NCBI GenBank assembly: GCA_958449275.1
Contig: CAUDHE010000013.1
Coordinates: forward strand, 1-35,738
Direction of reading: 5' to 3'
Origin: an uncultured Alistipes sp.
GTDB taxonomy: Bacteria; Bacteroidota; Bacteroidia; Bacteroidales; Rikenellaceae
Length of the DNA: 35,738 bases
Every line of letters starts with the position of its first letter. Positions within the stretch are counted from its first letter, which is position 1. A program made the position numbers and the translations under genes. The notes beneath the pieces are model-generated. The model was not told the DNA's origin. It searched no databases and was given only the letters and a program-made list of their open reading frames with translations. Shown here one piece after another: positions 13,589 through 23,328 of the stretch.

Positions 13589-15457
13589 ATGAGTGACGTA
13601 AAAAATAAGACCAATCAGGCGGCATACGACGACGATGCCATCAAAACCCTCTCGCCGCGCGAGCATCTGCGCCTGCGCCCGGGTATGTATATCGGCAAGC
13701 TGGGCGACGGCTCGCAATCCGACGACGGCATCTATGTGCTTATCAAGGAGACGGTGGACAACTCCATCGACGAGTTCATAATGGGTGCGGGCGACCGCAT
13801 AGAGATCACCATCGAAGACAATGTGGTGACGGTGCGCGACTACGGTCGCGGCATTCCCCTCAAATCGCTCTCGGCGGCGGTGAGCCAGATGAATACGGGC
13901 GGAAAGTATTCGGGCGAGGCGTTCAAGAAGACTGTGGGTCTGAACGGTGTCGGTGTCAAAGCGGTGAACATGCTCTCGAGCGAGTTTACGGCGCGTTCGG
14001 TACGCGAGGGCGAGGCCCATACGGTCTCTTTCGCCAAGGGCCTGGAGCTTTCCGACCGGTGGGAGAGCGGCGTGGACGAGCGTAACGGAACGATGATCCG
14101 TTTCCGTGTCGACGAGGAGATTTTCGGACGATACGAGTACAATATGGATTACGTCGAGCAGTTGGTGCGCAACTACACCTATCTGAACCTCGGCCTGAAG
14201 ATAATTCTCAACGGCCGCGAGTTCGTGTCGAAAAACGGATTGCTCGATTTGGTGAACGACAATCTGTCCGAGGAACCGTTGTATCCGCCGATCTATATTT
14301 CGGGCGACGACATCGATGTGGTGATTACCCACGGCACGGGCTACGGCGAGAGCTATTATTCGTTCGTCAACGGCCAGTATACGCCTCAGGGCGGCACCCA
14401 TCAGGCGGCGTTCCGCGCTTCGGTGGCCAAGGTGGTGAAGGAGTTCTACAAGAAGGATTACGACCCTTCCGACGTGCGTACTTCCATCATCGCGGCCGTG
14501 TCGGTGAGGATGAACGACCCCGTGTTCGAGTCGCAGACCAAGATCCGTCTGGGTTCGAAAGAGGTGGCTCCCGGTGTCTCGATGCAGCAGTTCGTGGGTG
14601 ATTTTCTGTCGGTGAATCTCGACAATTATCTGCACAAGCACCCCGAGACGGCTCAGGTGTTGCAGAAAAAGATAGTGGAGAACGAAAAGGAGCGCAAAGC
14701 CATATCGGGCATACAGAAGAAAGCGCGCGAGACGGCCAAGAAGGTGGCGATCAACAACCGCAAACTGCGCGACTGCAAGATACATTTCACCGACAAGAAC
14801 GAGCAGGCCGAGCAGACGATGATCTTCATCACCGAGGGACTCTCGGCGATGGGACCCATCACCATGAGCCGCAACGCCATGACGCAGGCGGTGTTCTGCC
14901 TGCGAGGCAAGCCGCTCAACTCTTACGGCCTGACGAAAAAGGTGGTCTACGAGAACGAGGAGTTCAATCTGCTGCAATCGGCTCTCAACATCGAGGAGAG
15001 CATGGACAACCTGCGTTACAACAAAGTCATAATCGCTACCGATGCCGATGTGGACGGCATGCACATCCGTCTGCTCATGACCAGTTTCTTCGTGCAGTTC
15101 TTCCCCGAGCTTATACGCAGCGGCCACCTCTACATCTTGCAGACTCCGCTGTTCCGCGTGCGCAACAAGAAGGAGAACTTCTACTGCTACTCCGAGGAGG
15201 AGCGCCAGCGCGCCGTGAAGCGGTGCGGCGCCTCGGCCGAGATCACCCGATTCAAAGGTCTGGGCGAGATCTCGCCCGACGAGTTCAAGGATCTCATCGG
15301 CGAGAACATGCGTCTGGATAGGGTGCGCCTCACCAAGGACGACCCCATCTCCGACCTGCTGGAGTTCTACATGGGCAAGAACACCTTCGAGCGTCAGGGT
15401 TTCATCATCGACAACCTGCGCATCGAGGAGGATCTGGTCGAGGAGGATATCGCATAA
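13589..15457 (+). CDS. parE: DNA topoisomerase IV subunit B, 622 aa
   Basis: This is the ATPase/Toprim subunit of the enzyme that decatenates sister chromosomes. The GHKL ATPase domain has KETVDNSIDEF with Glu54 and Asn58, then DYGRGIPL and the lid glycine motif GLNGVGVKAVNMLS. The Toprim domain has the catalytic Glu416 and DADVDG (Asp485, 487, 489), then FKGLGEISPDE. The length (622) matches ParE rather than the longer gram-negative GyrB. In the usual EGDSA motif this protein has EGLSA: Leu418 replaces the Asp that is part of the quinolone pocket (GyrB Asp426 in E. coli). parC follows 24 bases downstream. Confidence 0.94.
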   Translation: MSDVKNKTNQAAYDDDAIKTLSPREHLRLRPGMYIGKLGDGSQSDDGIYVLIKETVDNSIDEFIMGAGDRIEITIEDNVVTVRDYGRGIPLKSLSAAVSQMNTGGKYSGEAFKKTVGLNGVGVKAVNMLSSEFTARSVREGEAHTVSFAKGLELSDRWESGVDERNGTMIRFRVDEEIFGRYEYNMDYVEQLVRNYTYLNLGLKIILNGREFVSKNGLLDLVNDNLSEEPLYPPIYISGDDIDVVITHGTGYGESYYSFVNGQYTPQGGTHQAAFRASVAKVVKEFYKKDYDPSDVRTSIIAAVSVRMNDPVFESQTKIRLGSKEVAPGVSMQQFVGDFLSVNLDNYLHKHPETAQVLQKKIVENEKERKAISGIQKKARETAKKVAINNRKLRDCKIHFTDKNEQAEQTMIFITEGLSAMGPITMSRNAMTQAVFCLRGKPLNSYGLTKKVVYENEEFNLLQSALNIEESMDNLRYNKVIIATDADVDGMHIRLLMTSFFVQFFPELIRSGHLYILQTPLFRVRNKKENFYCYSEEERQRAVKRCGASAEITRFKGLGEISPDEFKDLIGENMRLDRVRLTKDDPISDLLEFYMGKNTFERQGFIIDNLRIEEDLVEEDIA

Positions 15458-15481
15458 CGTAAAACGAAAAAATTACCCCCA

Positions 15482-18175
15482 ATGTCAGAGGATAAGGATA
15501 TGAAAGAGGATATCGGCGCCGACGAACTGCCGATCGACGAGCGAGTCACGGCGGGCATGCGGAGCAAGTTCGAACGCGTCTACGGCGAGGAGGGCAATCT
15601 GCACAAACTTACGGGCATGTACAAGAACTGGTTTTTGGACTATGCTTCGTATGTCATTCTGGAGCGTGCCGTGCCTCATGTCGAGGACGGCTTGAAACCC
15701 GTGCAGCGCCGTATTCTCCACGCCATGAAGTGTTGCGACGACGGCCGCTACAACAAGGTTGCCAACATCGTGGGACAGGCCATGCAGTACCACCCCCACG
15801 GCGACGCCTCGATAAAGGATGCGCTGGTGCAGTTGGGACAGAAGGATCTGCTCATCGATTGTCAGGGTAACTGGGGCAACATCCTCACGGGCGACGATGC
15901 CGCCGCGGGCCGTTACATCGAGGCGCGTCTGTCGCGATTCGCTCTGGACGTGGTCTTCAACAAGAAAACCACCGAGTGGATGCGTTCCTACGACGGTCGC
16001 AACGAGGAACCCGTTACGCTGCCCATAAAATTCCCGTTGCTGCTGGCTCAGGGAACCGACGGTATCGCGGTAGGTCTGGCGTCGAAAATTCTGCCCCACA
16101 ATTTCAACGAGTTGATAAATGCCTGCATAGCCCATCTGCGTGGCGAGGATTTCATGTTGCTGCCCGATTTCCCCACGGGCGGACTTATGGATGCGAGCCG
16201 TTACAACGACGGTCTGCGCGGCGGCGTGGTGAAGGTGCGCGCACGTATTTCGAAGATAGACAAACGTACCCTTTCGATCACCGAGATTCCCTATTCGACT
16301 ACTTCGGAGTCGGTCAAGGAGTCTATCATAAAGGCCAACGAAAAGGGCAAGATAAAGATCAAACGCGTCGATGATCTCACGGCCGACAAGGTGGAGATAG
16401 TGATTCATGTGGCCAACGACGAGTCGAGCGACAAGACCATCGACGCGCTCTACGCCTTCACCAACTGCGAAGTGTCCATCTCGCCCAATTCATGTGTCAT
16501 CTGCGATGAGAAACCCCATTTCATGGGTGTGAAAGAGATTCTTCGCCGTTCGGCCGACCATACGCGCGGATTGCTGGGCCGCGAGTTGGAGATTCGCTTG
16601 CACGAGCTCAACGAGGCGTGGCACGCCGCATCGCTGGAGCGCATCTTCATCGAAAACAAACTCTACCAGCTCATCGAGGGCTGCCGTTCGCACGAGGAGG
16701 CCTACGCCGCCGTCGACAAGGGGCTGGAGCCGTTCAAGAAGTTGCTTCGCCGCGAGGTGACCCGCGAGGACGTGCAGCGTCTTACCGAACTTAAGTTCAT
16801 CCGTATATCGCGTTACGACTCCGAGAAAGCGGATAACGAAATAAAGAAGATCGAGGAGGATATAAAGTCGACGCAGTACGATCTGGATCATCTCACCGAT
16901 TACACCGTAGCCTATTACGAACGCATACGCGACAAATACGGCAAGGGCCGCGAGCGTCGCACCGAGATACGCGAGTTCGACGCCATAGAGGCCACCAAGG
17001 TGGCCGTCACCAACGCCAAACTCTACGTCGACCGCGCCGAGGGATTCTTCGGCATAGGCAAGGGTATGAAGGATGCCGAGTTCGTGTGCGATTGCAGCGA
17101 TATCGACGACGTGATAGTCATTCTGAAAGACGGCCGCTACATCATCACCAAGGTGAGCGACAAGGCTTTCTTCGACAAGAACATATATTATATAGGAGTA
17201 TTCAAGCGCAACGACGAGCGCACCATCTACAACGTCCTCTATCGCGACGGTCGCGGCGGGGCGATCATGATGAAGCGTTGCGCCATAAAGAGCATCACGC
17301 GCGACAAGGAGTACGATCTGACGAAGGGAACTCCCAAGAGCGAGATTCTCTACATGTCGGTCAATCCTAACGGCGAAGCCGAGGTGCTGAAGATATATTT
17401 CCGTCCGCGCCCGCGATTGAAAAAGGTGATAGTCGACCTCGATTTTTCGACCGTCGGCATCAAGGGGCGTCAGAGCCAGGGCAATCTGTTCTCGCGATAC
17501 GGCATCCACAAGATCGTGCTCAAGGAGCGCGGCGCATCGACGCTCGGCGGCCAAAATATCTGGTACGACGAGGATGTGCGCCGCCTGAACACCGATGCGC
17601 GCGGCGTGCTTCTCGGCGAGTTCAAGGGCGACGACAAGATAGTGGTGTGGACCTCGAAATACCAATATTACATTACGGGTTATAACGTGGCCCAGCACTT
17701 CCCCGACGAGACTGTGCGTGTGGAGAAATATGTGGCGGGCCGCGTGTACAGCCTTTGCTATTTCGACCGCGAGCAGGGATACTACTACATGAAGCGTTTC
17801 CAGCTCGAGGCGAGCGAGCGCATGCAGCCGTTCCTCGACGACGATGCTGCTGCGGAGCTCGTGGCCGTCACCGATTGCAGCGGTGCCAAATTGGTGGTGA
17901 CCTACAAGGGTGCGCACGCCTCGCGTCCCGTCGACGAGGTGGATGTCGACACCTTCGTCGGAATCAAGAGCCACCGTGCCAAGGGCAAGCGCATAACCAC
18001 CTACGACGTAGCCACGCTTACTTTCGTCGAGCCCGAGCCGATGCCCGAGCCCGAGGAGACGGAGGCTCCAGATACCGACGAGGATATCGACAGCGGCGCA
18101 GCGGGAGTGTCGGGTGACGATTTCGAGACCGGCGATACGGCCGAGATCGATCCCGCGCAACTCAATCTGTTTTAA
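15482..18175 (+). CDS. parC: DNA topoisomerase IV subunit A, 897 aa
   Basis: This is the DNA-cleaving subunit partnering ParE. The winged-helix domain starts with SYVILERAVPHVEDGLKPVQ. The catalytic tyrosine is Tyr145 in AAGRYIEARLS. The quinolone region reads HPHGDASIKDAL (from His104), so the position of E. coli ParC Ser80 is Ala109 and that of Glu84 is Asp113. A coiled-coil region (about 440-500) precedes a divergent C-terminal beta-pinwheel, which lacks a recognisable GyrA box. The tail is very acidic (about residues 855-890). Its close link to parE marks it as ParC rather than GyrA, which is encoded separately at 23385. The TAA stop is also the start of the next gene's -7 box. Confidence 0.94.
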   Translation: MSEDKDMKEDIGADELPIDERVTAGMRSKFERVYGEEGNLHKLTGMYKNWFLDYASYVILERAVPHVEDGLKPVQRRILHAMKCCDDGRYNKVANIVGQAMQYHPHGDASIKDALVQLGQKDLLIDCQGNWGNILTGDDAAAGRYIEARLSRFALDVVFNKKTTEWMRSYDGRNEEPVTLPIKFPLLLAQGTDGIAVGLASKILPHNFNELINACIAHLRGEDFMLLPDFPTGGLMDASRYNDGLRGGVVKVRARISKIDKRTLSITEIPYSTTSESVKESIIKANEKGKIKIKRVDDLTADKVEIVIHVANDESSDKTIDALYAFTNCEVSISPNSCVICDEKPHFMGVKEILRRSADHTRGLLGRELEIRLHELNEAWHAASLERIFIENKLYQLIEGCRSHEEAYAAVDKGLEPFKKLLRREVTREDVQRLTELKFIRISRYDSEKADNEIKKIEEDIKSTQYDLDHLTDYTVAYYERIRDKYGKGRERRTEIREFDAIEATKVAVTNAKLYVDRAEGFFGIGKGMKDAEFVCDCSDIDDVIVILKDGRYIITKVSDKAFFDKNIYYIGVFKRNDERTIYNVLYRDGRGGAIMMKRCAIKSITRDKEYDLTKGTPKSEILYMSVNPNGEAEVLKIYFRPRPRLKKVIVDLDFSTVGIKGRQSQGNLFSRYGIHKIVLKERGASTLGGQNIWYDEDVRRLNTDARGVLLGEFKGDDKIVVWTSKYQYYITGYNVAQHFPDETVRVEKYVAGRVYSLCYFDREQGYYYMKRFQLEASERMQPFLDDDAAAELVAVTDCSGAKLVVTYKGAHASRPVDEVDVDTFVGIKSHRAKGKRITTYDVATLTFVEPEPMPEPEETEAPDTDEDIDSGAAGVSGDDFETGDTAEIDPAQLNLF

Positions 18176-18180
18176 CTTTG
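18173..18180 (+). promoter_or_regulatory. -7 box overlapping the parC stop codon
   Basis: TAACTTTG (TAnnTTTG) begins with the parC TAA stop (18173-18175) and ends 12 bases before the aroK ATG at 18193. This repeats the arrangement at recQ/exonuclease (7048). No -33 TTTG is seen at 20 bp. Confidence 0.45.
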
Positions 18181-18192
18181 AACGATACGGCG

Positions 18193-18717
18193 ATGAAGAT
18201 ATTTCTTATCGGATATATGGGGTGCGGCAAGACCTCGCTGGGACGCAAGCTGGCCCATGCTGCGGGCGTGCGCTTCGTCGATATGGATTCGGTCATCGAG
18301 GAGCGCGAGGGGGCGTCCGTCGCCGATATTTTCCGCTACGAGGGCGAGGAGTATTTTCGCGCGAGTGAGCGGCGGCTCATCGACGAACTGGCCGAGTCGG
18401 ACGACGACATGATCGTATCTACGGGAGGAGGCGTGCCCGTGTGGCGCGACAATATGGAACGCATGAACGAAGCGGGCGAGACGGTATATCTGCGTCGCAC
18501 GCCCGAACAGATCGCCTCGCGCCTGAGTCCCCACGGACGTCGGAAGCGTCCCAAACTGCGCGATCTGAACGATGAGGAGCTGATAGCTTTCATGACGGCC
18601 AACATGGCCGAGCGCGAACCCTTTTATGCGAAGGCGCGCATCTGCATCGACTGCGCCGAGCGCAGCGACGCCGATCTGACAGAGTCGATACTTGCCATGA
18701 TACGCAGCGATGAATGA
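18193..18717 (+). CDS. aroK: shikimate kinase, 174 aa
   Basis: It phosphorylates shikimate at the 3-OH in the pathway to aromatic amino acids. The P-loop is GYMGCGKTS (7-15). The shikimate-binding Asp lies in FVDMDSVIEERE and the glycine motif is STGGGVP. The lid contains the arginines of HGRRKRPKL. ATG 18193 places the P-loop at the normal distance from the N-terminus; an upstream TTG at 18178 is rejected. The gene overlaps murI by 8 bases. Size and motif order are typical of AroK/AroL. Confidence 0.95.
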   Translation: MKIFLIGYMGCGKTSLGRKLAHAAGVRFVDMDSVIEEREGASVADIFRYEGEEYFRASERRLIDELAESDDDMIVSTGGGVPVWRDNMERMNEAGETVYLRRTPEQIASRLSPHGRRKRPKLRDLNDEELIAFMTANMAEREPFYAKARICIDCAERSDADLTESILAMIRSDE

Positions 18718-19480
18718 TTCACCCATAGGCGTTTACGATTCGGGGTTCGGCGGATTGTCGGTGTGGCGCGAGATACATCGCGCCCTGCCCGAGGAGTCGT
18801 TGGTATATCTGGGCGACGGCAGGAATTGCCCCTACGGTTCTCTGCCCGAGGAGCGTATCCGTGAACTGGCCGAAAAGGCCGTGCGCGTCTTGATCGGCCG
18901 CGGCTGCAAGTTGATCGTGGTGGCGTGCAATACGGCCACTTCGGCGGCGATAGGTCATTTGCGCTCTATGTTTCCCGACGTGCCTTTCGTGGGACTCGAG
19001 CCTGCCGTGAAACCCGCCTGCGAGCGTACGCAGACAGGAGTGGTGGGGGTCATAGCTACCGAGCGCAGCCTCGCGGGTGCGAAGTTCCTCTCCACGCTGG
19101 CGCGTTACGGCAGCGGTGTTAGGGTGGTGAAGGCCGTGGGGCACGGCTTCGTCGAGGCTGTGGAGTCCGATGCCGAGGATGCTCCCGCTACGGAGGCCGC
19201 GGTGCGCGCCGTGGTCGATCCGGTCATAGCCGAGGGGGCCGATGTCGTGGTACTGGGATGTACGCACTATCCGTTTTTGCGCGATGCGATACGGCGAGTG
19301 GTAGGCGGGCGCCCCGTGGAGATCATAGACTCGGGTGAGGCTGTGGAGAAGCGGGTTGAGAGTCTTCTCGGCGAGTACGACATGCGGGCTTCGGGCGCGT
19401 CGACGCCCGTGTTCGAGTTTCTCACTTTCGCCGACGATGCTTACCGCGAGCGTCTGCGCCGAAAGGCTTTCGGCATCTGA
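18710..19480 (+). CDS. murI: glutamate racemase, 256 aa
   Basis: It interconverts L- and D-glutamate to supply peptidoglycan precursors in the cytoplasm. The N-terminal motif GVYDSGFGGLSV carries the Asp that assists catalysis. The two catalytic cysteines are Cys73 (VACNTAT) and Cys184 (LGCTHYPF), followed by EIIDSGEA. Length is typical. The ATG lies within the last codons of aroK, so the two are probably translationally coupled. Confidence 0.96.
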   Translation: MNDSPIGVYDSGFGGLSVWREIHRALPEESLVYLGDGRNCPYGSLPEERIRELAEKAVRVLIGRGCKLIVVACNTATSAAIGHLRSMFPDVPFVGLEPAVKPACERTQTGVVGVIATERSLAGAKFLSTLARYGSGVRVVKAVGHGFVEAVESDAEDAPATEAAVRAVVDPVIAEGADVVVLGCTHYPFLRDAIRRVVGGRPVEIIDSGEAVEKRVESLLGEYDMRASGASTPVFEFLTFADDAYRERLRRKAFGI

Positions 19481-19519
19481 CAGCGTGGCGGAAGAGTTTG
19501 ATTTTTAAGGTTTATCTTT

Positions 19520-22408
19520 ATGGCACAACGAGTTAAAAAAACATCCGTCAAAAGCCGCCCCGAGGCGGCGACGCCTGCGGCATCCAACGACAACATGTTG
19601 TGGATACTGGGATTCGTATTGCTGGTGTTCGGCGTGTTCGCCGTGTGTTCGGTTGTTTCCCACTTTTTTCACTGGTCGTCCGATCTGTCGGCTCTGCGCA
19701 ACGACGCCGAGCTGTCGGGCATGGAGATACCTTTCGAGAATCTGTGCAGCCGTGCGGGCGCGCAGGTGGCCTATTGGGTCGTCGACCGTTCGTTCGGTGT
19801 GTTCGGCATAATTCCGCCCATAGTTATCACGGTGGTGGGGTGGCGCATATTCCGCAAGAAACGTCTGCGTCTGAACCATTTCGCCCTGAGTGCGGCTTTG
19901 ATGCTGGTGATGGGTGCGCTTACGATGGGATTCATCGGTTCGCAGCTTTCGGCGGGGCATGATATCGGCGGACTTTTCGGACATGCCTGCGCGACGGATC
20001 TGGTTCTTCTCGTCGGCGTGTTCGGCACCGTTCTGCTGCTGCTCGCGGGATGGATACTTACGGGCGTGTTCATAAATCGCAATTTCATCCGCACGGTAAA
20101 CAATGCGAGCGACAAGATGGTGAGCCAAAGCGAGCGGCTGGTGTCTGTGGTGCGCGATCGCGTGATAAAGAACCGCCATGACGACGATACCGAAGATGCG
20201 GACGAGGACGACGAGGCAGGCGAGGCGGATGCTGCTCGCGAGGAATATCCCGCGGAGATGCGTCGCGAGACAGTTGCCGAGCGTCCGTCGTCTTCGGCGC
20301 CTGTCGTTGCCTCGGTGCAGCCGCGCGTCGTTTCAGCGGATTCGGGCGAACGAGTTATGACTATCAACGAGCGCGCCGCCATGATGATGAATGCCGCCGG
20401 TGCGACGGGTGTTTCGGCGGCGGAATCGGAGGCTGCGGACGATGACGATATCTTTATCGAGAAGCGTGCGGAGGCCGCCGATTCGGAGAGTGTCGTGCTG
20501 CCCGAACCCGATGACGACGGATTCATAGTGATTCCTCACGGCGGTGCGGTCCCCAATGACATAGATGTGAACGCTCTGTTGTCCGACGACGGGCGACGAA
20601 CGGACGATACGGAATTTGACGAGGAGGGCTTCGCCGTGATTCCCCGCAATGTTCCCAATGCCGTTGTGCCGCCTCCCGTTTCATCTCACGTTGCGGACGA
20701 GGAGGCGAACACGGAGTCGGATCCCGTCGTGCAGACTTGCGAATATCGGGAGGAACCGACAGTCGTACCGTTCGATCCCGACGCCGAGAAGACCCCGACG
20801 GAGAGCGACGGCGGAATCGTCGTCACGGTCCACGAGCGCGAAGTGCGGCAGGTGGACGAACGCGAAATCGCCGTCGACGACCTCTACGATCCTTTGCGCG
20901 ATCTGGAGACCTATCGCAAGCCCTATGTTTCTCTGCTGGAGGATTACAAGTCGCCGCATAAGGTGAGCGACGCCGAGATTTACGACAACAAGTGCCGCAT
21001 TGAGGAGACATTGAAGTATTTCGGTATCCCCATAGTCGATATTCACGCCACGGTGGGACCCACCGTCACCCTCTACGAGATAGTGCAGGCGCAGGGCGTG
21101 AAGATCGCCAAGATTCAGGGGCTCGAAAAGGATATAGCGCAGAGTCTCAAGGCGCTGGGTATACGAATCATAGCTCCCATTTCGGGGCGCGGAACCATCG
21201 GTATCGAGGTGCCTAACCGCGACAAGCAGATCGTGTCGATGTACTCGGCGATTTGTTCGGAGGAGTTCCAGAACTCGAAAGCCGAGTTGCCCGTAGTGAT
21301 AGGACGTACGATTCAGAACGAGAATTTCACTTTCGATTTGGCCAAGATGCCTCACCTTTTGGTGGCAGGTGCTACGGGACAAGGTAAATCGGTGGGTCTC
21401 AATGCTATCATTACCTCGTTGCTCTACCGCAAGCATCCCGCGCAGTTGAAGTTCGTCATGATCGACCCCAAGATGGTGGAATTTTCGGTATACAACAAGC
21501 TCGAACGTCACTTCCTGGCCAAAATGGAGTCGGAGGACGAGGCTATCGTGACCGATCCCAAAAAGGCCGTTTACGTACTCAATTCGCTCGTGGAGGAGAT
21601 GGGCCGCCGTTTGGAGCTTTGCAAGATGGCCACGGCGCGCAACATCGTTGAGTATAACGAAAAGTTCGTCTCGCGCAGACTCAATCCGCAGAAAGGACAT
21701 CGCTATTTGCCTTACATAGTGGTCATAGTCGACGAGTTCGCCGACCTTATCATGACCGCCAAGGAGGTGGAAGTGCCCGTCATGCGTCTTGCGCAGAAGG
21801 CGCGTGCCGTCGGCATTCACCTCATCATAGCCACGCAGCGTCCCGATGTGAAGATCATAACGGGAGGTATCAAGGCCAATTTCCCTGCGCGAATCGCTTT
21901 CCGCGTGATGCAGATGATCGACTCGCGTACCATCATCGATCAGCCGGGCGCCAATCAATTGATCGGCCGCGGCGACATGCTCTTCTCGAAAGACGGCGAG
22001 CTGACCCGCATACAGTGCGGTCTGGTCGAGACTCGCGAGGTGGAGCGTCTGGTGGATTTCATCTCCAAGCAGCAGGGATATACCGAGGCCTATGCTCTGC
22101 CCGATTATGTGCCCGATGCGGGCGAGGGCGGCGGTTCGTCGGGTTCGTCGGACGGCGAGAGCGGCGCTCCCGTCAAGTACGATGTGCTGTTCGGCGAGAT
22201 AGCGCGCGCTGCCGTTACTAACGGCATGATCTCCACTTCGTCGATCCAGCGCAATTACGAAGTGGGCTTCAACCGCGCGGGCCGCATTATGTTGCAGCTG
22301 GAGCGTGCGGGTATCGTGGGGCCGCAGGTAGGAGCCAAACCCCGCGAAATAAAGTTTTACGATCTGCCCTCTTTGGAGGCCAAGTTGCAGGAGCTGGGAG
22401 TGTTCTGA
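19520..22408 (+). CDS. ftsK: FtsK/SpoIIIE-type DNA translocase, 962 aa
   Basis: This septal motor pumps chromosome ends into daughter cells and helps dimer resolution. Four membrane helices fill residues about 30-195 (for example MLWILGFVLLVFGVFAVC and LVLLVGVFGTVLLLLAGW). A long acidic, Pro-rich linker covers about 215-450. The motor has Walker A GATGQGKS (617-624) and the Walker B segment VVIVDEFADLIM. The C-terminal gamma winged helix (about 890-950, IQRNYEVGFNRAGRIM) would recognise directional sequences. Length is normal for Bacteroidetes, shorter than the 1329-aa E. coli protein. It is followed by a lolA-like gene, as in many bacteria, and lies between topoisomerase IV and gyrase genes. 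Confidence 0.96.
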   Translation: MAQRVKKTSVKSRPEAATPAASNDNMLWILGFVLLVFGVFAVCSVVSHFFHWSSDLSALRNDAELSGMEIPFENLCSRAGAQVAYWVVDRSFGVFGIIPPIVITVVGWRIFRKKRLRLNHFALSAALMLVMGALTMGFIGSQLSAGHDIGGLFGHACATDLVLLVGVFGTVLLLLAGWILTGVFINRNFIRTVNNASDKMVSQSERLVSVVRDRVIKNRHDDDTEDADEDDEAGEADAAREEYPAEMRRETVAERPSSSAPVVASVQPRVVSADSGERVMTINERAAMMMNAAGATGVSAAESEAADDDDIFIEKRAEAADSESVVLPEPDDDGFIVIPHGGAVPNDIDVNALLSDDGRRTDDTEFDEEGFAVIPRNVPNAVVPPPVSSHVADEEANTESDPVVQTCEYREEPTVVPFDPDAEKTPTESDGGIVVTVHEREVRQVDEREIAVDDLYDPLRDLETYRKPYVSLLEDYKSPHKVSDAEIYDNKCRIEETLKYFGIPIVDIHATVGPTVTLYEIVQAQGVKIAKIQGLEKDIAQSLKALGIRIIAPISGRGTIGIEVPNRDKQIVSMYSAICSEEFQNSKAELPVVIGRTIQNENFTFDLAKMPHLLVAGATGQGKSVGLNAIITSLLYRKHPAQLKFVMIDPKMVEFSVYNKLERHFLAKMESEDEAIVTDPKKAVYVLNSLVEEMGRRLELCKMATARNIVEYNEKFVSRRLNPQKGHRYLPYIVVIVDEFADLIMTAKEVEVPVMRLAQKARAVGIHLIIATQRPDVKIITGGIKANFPARIAFRVMQMIDSRTIIDQPGANQLIGRGDMLFSKDGELTRIQCGLVETREVERLVDFISKQQGYTEAYALPDYVPDAGEGGGSSGSSDGESGAPVKYDVLFGEIARAAVTNGMISTSSIQRNYEVGFNRAGRIMLQLERAGIVGPQVGAKPREIKFYDLPSLEAKLQELGVF

Positions 22409-22439
22409 CGCTTGGGCGGCAGTGATAATTTGCAAGGTT

Positions 22440-23039
22440 ATGAAACGTTCGATTCTTGTTCTGTTCGCTTTTCTGTTCGCGACGGGCGCATGCCGTGCCG
22501 CCGCCGATGCGCGTACCGTTCTGCTCCGTACGGCCGATTACGTGAAGAAGCTGGGAAACTACGGTGCGACGTTCGTGCTCACGTCGGGCGACTACGTTTC
22601 GTCGGGCAGTTATGCCGTGGCGGGCGACGAATATTATATAAAGGTCGATAATGCCGAGGTCTACTCCGACGGCAAGGTGCGCTACGAGGTGAACCATTCG
22701 CGCAAGGAGATCAGCGTGGACGATATGGATACGTCGAGCCGCAACGTTCTCGACAATCCCACCCGTTGTTTCGATTTCGTGGGCACCGACTATCGGTCGG
22801 AGATCGCGTCGCGCGACGGCGATGCGGTGACCCTGCATCTTCGCGCCGTCGACCCCGAGATCGAGGGCGACATCTATCTGACGGTGTCCGAGTCGACTGG
22901 GCGTCCGTCGGCTGTAACCTATTCGCTCTACGACGATCGCGTAACGGTGCGCATTACCGACATCTACGGCTCCGCCGAAAAGGTGAAGCGCTTCGACCGT
23001 TCTACCTTCCGCGATTATGAAATGATAGATTTTAGATAA
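22440..23039 (+). CDS. lolA: LolA-like outer-membrane lipoprotein carrier protein, 199 aa
   Basis: A signal peptide (residues 1-21) is followed by the beta-rich LolA/LolB-like fold. Typical segments are ATFVLTSGDYVSSGSYAVAGDEYYIKV, EVYSDGKVRYEVNHSRKEI and the C-terminal IYLTVSESTGRPSAVTYSLYDD. LolA carries lipoproteins across the periplasm. The sequence is divergent, so the assignment rests on pattern, length and position directly after ftsK, a neighbour relationship also seen in E. coli. I chose ATG 22440, since the upstream GTG at 22422 would put extra residues before the signal peptide. A repeat copy and a terminator follow. Confidence 0.75.
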   Translation: MKRSILVLFAFLFATGACRAAADARTVLLRTADYVKKLGNYGATFVLTSGDYVSSGSYAVAGDEYYIKVDNAEVYSDGKVRYEVNHSRKEISVDDMDTSSRNVLDNPTRCFDFVGTDYRSEIASRDGDAVTLHLRAVDPEIEGDIYLTVSESTGRPSAVTYSLYDDRVTVRITDIYGSAEKVKRFDRSTFRDYEMIDFR

Positions 23040-23049
23040 GCGATACCGG

Positions 23050-23129
23050 CTGTTCGCCGACAGCGGAGGACGCGAGCGAAAAACGGGTTGCAGTTCGCCG
23101 CGCGGGGTGGCGGCGGACTGCCGATATCG
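23050..23129. repeat. dispersed palindromic repeat, full copy D
   Basis: The head is CTGTTCGCCGACAGCGGAGGAC (23050-23071 in two blocks). The central inverted repeat is GCAGTTCGCCGC (23090-23101) with GCGGCGGACTGC (23110-23121, one wobble). The tail is the palindrome CGATATCG (23122-23129). It shares its head with the copies at 12560 and 35703 and its tail with that at 11674. Confidence 0.75.
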
Positions 23130-23192
23130 TAGAACGAGATTGAGATTTCCTGCCGCAAGCCCCTTCCCTCTACTCCGCAAACCCCGTTTTGG

Positions 23193-23220
23193 CCCGACAC
23201 CTTGTCGGGATATTTTTTTT
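23193..23220 (+). terminator. rho-independent terminator upstream of gyrA
   Basis: CCCGACA (23193-23199) pairs with TGTCGGG (23203-23209), followed by ATA and a run of T. It closes the plsC-to-lolA transcription unit. Confidence 0.88.
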
Positions 23221-23328
23221 ATGCGCTCAGATCGTCCGAAAACGGCCTTTAACGGGACGATTCGGCTGCAAATGTTTTGAATCGATGCGAAAATCGAAGG
23301 CAAAATTGGTTATTTGCAAAATAAATAT

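Noticed and set aside
13076..15127. A 683-codon minus-strand open frame opposite plsC and parE
   Set aside because: It is antisense to two genes with complete catalytic motifs. Long antisense frames are expected in GC-rich sequence, and its translation is His/Arg/Val-rich with no recognisable domain.
16490..18160. A 556-codon minus-strand open frame opposite parC
   Set aside because: Antisense shadow of a confirmed topoisomerase gene.
20681..22435. A 584-codon minus-strand open frame opposite ftsK
   Set aside because: It mirrors the codon bias of ftsK and its translation lacks domain features; ftsK is certain.
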